Positions 41,335 through 43,137 of a DNA stretch of 43,137 nt are shown piece by piece. Each line of letters opens with the position of its first letter. Within the stretch, counting starts at the first letter, position 1. The DNA comes from Nostoc sp. S4 (GTDB lineage Bacteria > Cyanobacteriota > Cyanobacteriia > Cyanobacteriales > Nostocaceae). Position numbers and translations under genes: made by a program. The stretch spans positions 1 to 43,137 of the forward strand of contig JAQYWR010000060.1 in assembly GCA_029379225.1 (NCBI GenBank), in the 5' to 3' direction. Under the pieces are notes generated by a model. The model was not told the DNA's origin, searched no databases, and saw nothing but the letters and a program-made list of their open reading frames with translations.

Positions 41335-41808
41335 ATGACCTTGGATAAACCTACTCAAGGTACAACTTCCGAAGAATGTGCTGCCAGAGTAATGGAAACA
41401 GTTCCATTAGTAATGCGGTTTATCCGAGCGGATATGCGTGCCCACAGTGCTGCTTTTTTATCTATACCTCAGTTGCGATCGCTGGCATTTATTAACCGCA
41501 ATCCTGGTGCTTCATTATCTGACTTGGCAGAGCATTTGGGTGTCACCTCTGCCACAGCATCAGCAACCATAGAACGCTTAGTCCAACGCAACTTTGTCGA
41601 ACGCATCGCCGATCCTCAAGAGCGGCGGCGAGTGCTGCTCAATCTCACCGAGGAGGGAAAGCTGCAACTCAAGCAATCCCAAGATCAAACTCGCGCTCAT
41701 ATTACCGATCTGCTCCAAGGTCTGACACCAGAGCAAATTTCCAATATTGAAGAAGGCTTAACTCTACTCAAAAATGTCTTCGAGCAAACAGAAATCAAAT
41801 CGCCATAG
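41335..41808 (+). CDS. MarR-family transcriptional regulator
   Basis: A 157-aa regulator. Its winged HTH lies at about 45-110 ('ASLSDLAEHLGVTSATASAT', then 'IERLVQRNFVERIADPQERR'). I chose ATG 41335 ('MTLDKPTQG') because of CAGGAGAA 11 bases upstream; the frame is open further upstream, inside the permease gene. MarR proteins usually repress their own efflux operon and release on ligand binding. The palindrome at 39608-39622 is the likely operator. The gene overlaps the following MFS gene by 35 bases. Confidence 0.9.
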   Translation: MTLDKPTQGTTSEECAARVMETVPLVMRFIRADMRAHSAAFLSIPQLRSLAFINRNPGASLSDLAEHLGVTSATASATIERLVQRNFVERIADPQERRRVLLNLTEEGKLQLKQSQDQTRAHITDLLQGLTPEQISNIEEGLTLLKNVFEQTEIKSP

Positions 41809-43042
41809 CTCTGAGGTTGCACAGCACGATCCTTTTGCAGCCCTGAGATTTCGAGATTATCGGTTATTTACCATTGGACGCGTGCTGCTGTTCGTAGGGT
41901 CGGAAATGCAAAATGTAGCCATCGGCTGGGAACTCTATGAGCGTACTAGCTCGGCTTTGGTTTTAGGTGGTGTGGGGCTAGCACAAGTCTTACCGATGAT
42001 TGCTCTAACGTTGATTGCTGGAGATGTGGCCGATCGCCGCGATCGCAAACTCACCATGTTACTCTCAGTAATGTTGCTCGCTCTGTGTTCCCTGGCTTTA
42101 GCAGTGCTTTCCTATACTCATGGTGGAGTTTTTTTAATTTATGTCTGTTTGGTATTCACAGGTATCGCTAGGGCATTCCTCAAACCTGCTGGTGATGCGC
42201 TGATGTGGCAGTTAATACCTGTGAGTGCTTTTACCAATGCAGCTACTTGGAATAGTAGTAGTTTTCAGCTAGCCGCAGTCATCGGCCCCGCCTTGGGAGG
42301 ATTCGGGATTGCGCTGTTCAAAAGTGCCACGGGAGTATATGTAGTAGCAGGGATCGCGGCGTTGCTGTGTTTTATGTTGACGCTGGCAATTACAGAGAAA
42401 AAAGGCATCCGCGCCAGCGAGCCAATATCGCTCAAAGCCCTTGCTGGTGGTGCCGAATTTGTCTGGCAAAATCAGTTAATTTTAGCTGCAATTACATTGG
42501 ATATGTTTGCTGTGTTGTTGGGTGGTGCGATCGCTTTACTACCCATCTTTGCCAAAGATATTTTACATGTCGGCCCGGTGGGGTTGGGATACCTCCAGGG
42601 AGCTAATTCCATCGGTGCTTTGACTATGGCAATTACCTTGGCGTATCTACCACCATTACGCAAAGCAGGCCCAGCTTTATTATGGTCAGTGGGTGGCTTT
42701 GGGGTTGTGACAATTATCTTTGGGCTTTCTCATTCCTTTTGGCTGTCTATGTTGATGCTGACGCTCGGTGGCGCACTAGATAGTATTAGTGTTGTGATTC
42801 GTCATACATTAGTTCAAATCAGAACCCCAGATTATTTGCGTGGTCGAGTTGCTGCGATTAATAACGTGTTTATTAGTGCTTCCAATGAGTTGGGAGGCTT
42901 TGAATCAGGCTTGACTGCTGCCTTATTTGGCCCGGTGATTTCTGTTGTCGGTGGGGGAATTGGCACAATTTTAGTAGTAATTGCGACAGCGATGATTTGG
43001 CCAGGAATTCGTAAATTAGGTGCTTTACAGGAGTATAAATAA
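41774..43042 (+). CDS. MFS transporter (EntS/MFS_3-like exporter)
   Basis: A 422-aa permease with about 12 predicted helices. The cytoplasmic N terminus 'FAALRFRDYRLFTIGRVLLF' and loop 'GDVADRRDRKLTMLL' carry the MFS motif A pattern, and 'DYLRGRVAAINNVFI' lies in the second half, as in enterobactin-exporter-like and multidrug MFS proteins. The proton-driven exporter complements the ABC pump in the same operon. ATG 41774 lies within the MarR gene. The short stretch after it (43043-43137) holds nothing I can identify. Confidence 0.9.
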   Translation: MSSSKQKSNRHSSEVAQHDPFAALRFRDYRLFTIGRVLLFVGSEMQNVAIGWELYERTSSALVLGGVGLAQVLPMIALTLIAGDVADRRDRKLTMLLSVMLLALCSLALAVLSYTHGGVFLIYVCLVFTGIARAFLKPAGDALMWQLIPVSAFTNAATWNSSSFQLAAVIGPALGGFGIALFKSATGVYVVAGIAALLCFMLTLAITEKKGIRASEPISLKALAGGAEFVWQNQLILAAITLDMFAVLLGGAIALLPIFAKDILHVGPVGLGYLQGANSIGALTMAITLAYLPPLRKAGPALLWSVGGFGVVTIIFGLSHSFWLSMLMLTLGGALDSISVVIRHTLVQIRTPDYLRGRVAAINNVFISASNELGGFESGLTAALFGPVISVVGGGIGTILVVIATAMIWPGIRKLGALQEYK

Positions 43043-43137
43043 GTAATATCAAGTTCGGATGAACACTTATAATTAAGCTACCCTTGTTTTTGGCCACCAG
43101 TGGTAGCAAGTGAGACCAGAGATTAAATCATGTTGCT

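Noticed and set aside
1..43137. tRNA, rRNA or known riboswitches
   Set aside because: No cloverleaf-like segment, rRNA signature or recognisable riboswitch core was seen by eye; a tRNAscan or Rfam run was not possible.

Overview
The window is chromosomal DNA of a filamentous, probably heterocyst-forming cyanobacterium of the Nostocales. The basis is dense GCGATCGC (HIP1-type) octamers, heptanucleotide tandem repeats (STRR type) and small dispersed repeats typical of Nostoc/Anabaena, DevBCA-type exporters, a SigG-like ECF sigma factor, a short cyanobacterial-type KdpD and a CbiG/CobJ fusion. I saw no rRNA, tRNA or CRISPR array. All family names rest on reading the sequence; no search was run.

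Region 1 (1-9835): a small inverted-repeat element, a TetR repressor, then two tandem paralogous DevB-DevC-DevA exporter operons (1338-4724 and 6656-9835). Between them lies an alpha/beta-hydrolase gene broken by an exact 7-bp duplication. The first operon has a near-perfect 20-bp palindrome in the -35/-10 spacer of its promoter, the likely TetR operator. Every devB-devC and devC-devA junction holds short tandem repeats.

Region 2 (9836-16102): an envelope group made of an M23 peptidase, a ComFB-family protein, an L,D-transpeptidase, a 50-aa membrane or secreted peptide, an ECF sigma factor (SigG type) with its membrane anti-sigma factor, and a gamma-glutamylcyclotransferase-like gene. A sigma-E-like promoter (GGAACTT, 15 bp, GTCTAA) lies just upstream of the sigma gene and suggests autoregulation.

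Region 3 (16103-28160): a small accessory patch (a ribbon-helix-helix-like protein and a SAP-like protein with two decayed fragments), leuS, an alkaline phosphatase, a KdpD sensor without a kinase, a 179-bp MITE-like element, a DeoR repressor divergent from an unusual transketolase-family gene, and a two-TM potassium-channel-like protein.

Region 4 (27858-32620): an NAD(P)-binding reductase plus a YCII/muconolactone-isomerase-like gene, divergent from a LysR regulator; an IS66 transposase remnant; a 1.1-kb AT-rich gap; and a PAS-CRP fusion regulator.

Region 5 (32729-39141, nearly all minus strand): CbiG/CobJ, a translationally coupled three-gene cassette of unknown role (TIGR04255-like, 97 aa, 179 aa), a helical 131-aa protein, a small HExxH protein, a DOPA-dioxygenase-like protein, inverted-repeat elements, and a universal stress protein.

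Region 6 (39602-43042): a compact efflux operon (ABC ATPase, ABC-2 permease, MarR, MFS) with overlapping genes and a palindrome in its promoter spacer.

The best candidates for something undescribed are the coupled cassette at 34513-36079, the heptamer arrays (always 3 or 5 units here) at gene junctions together with the heptamer frameshift in the hydrolase, and the PAS-CRP regulator.
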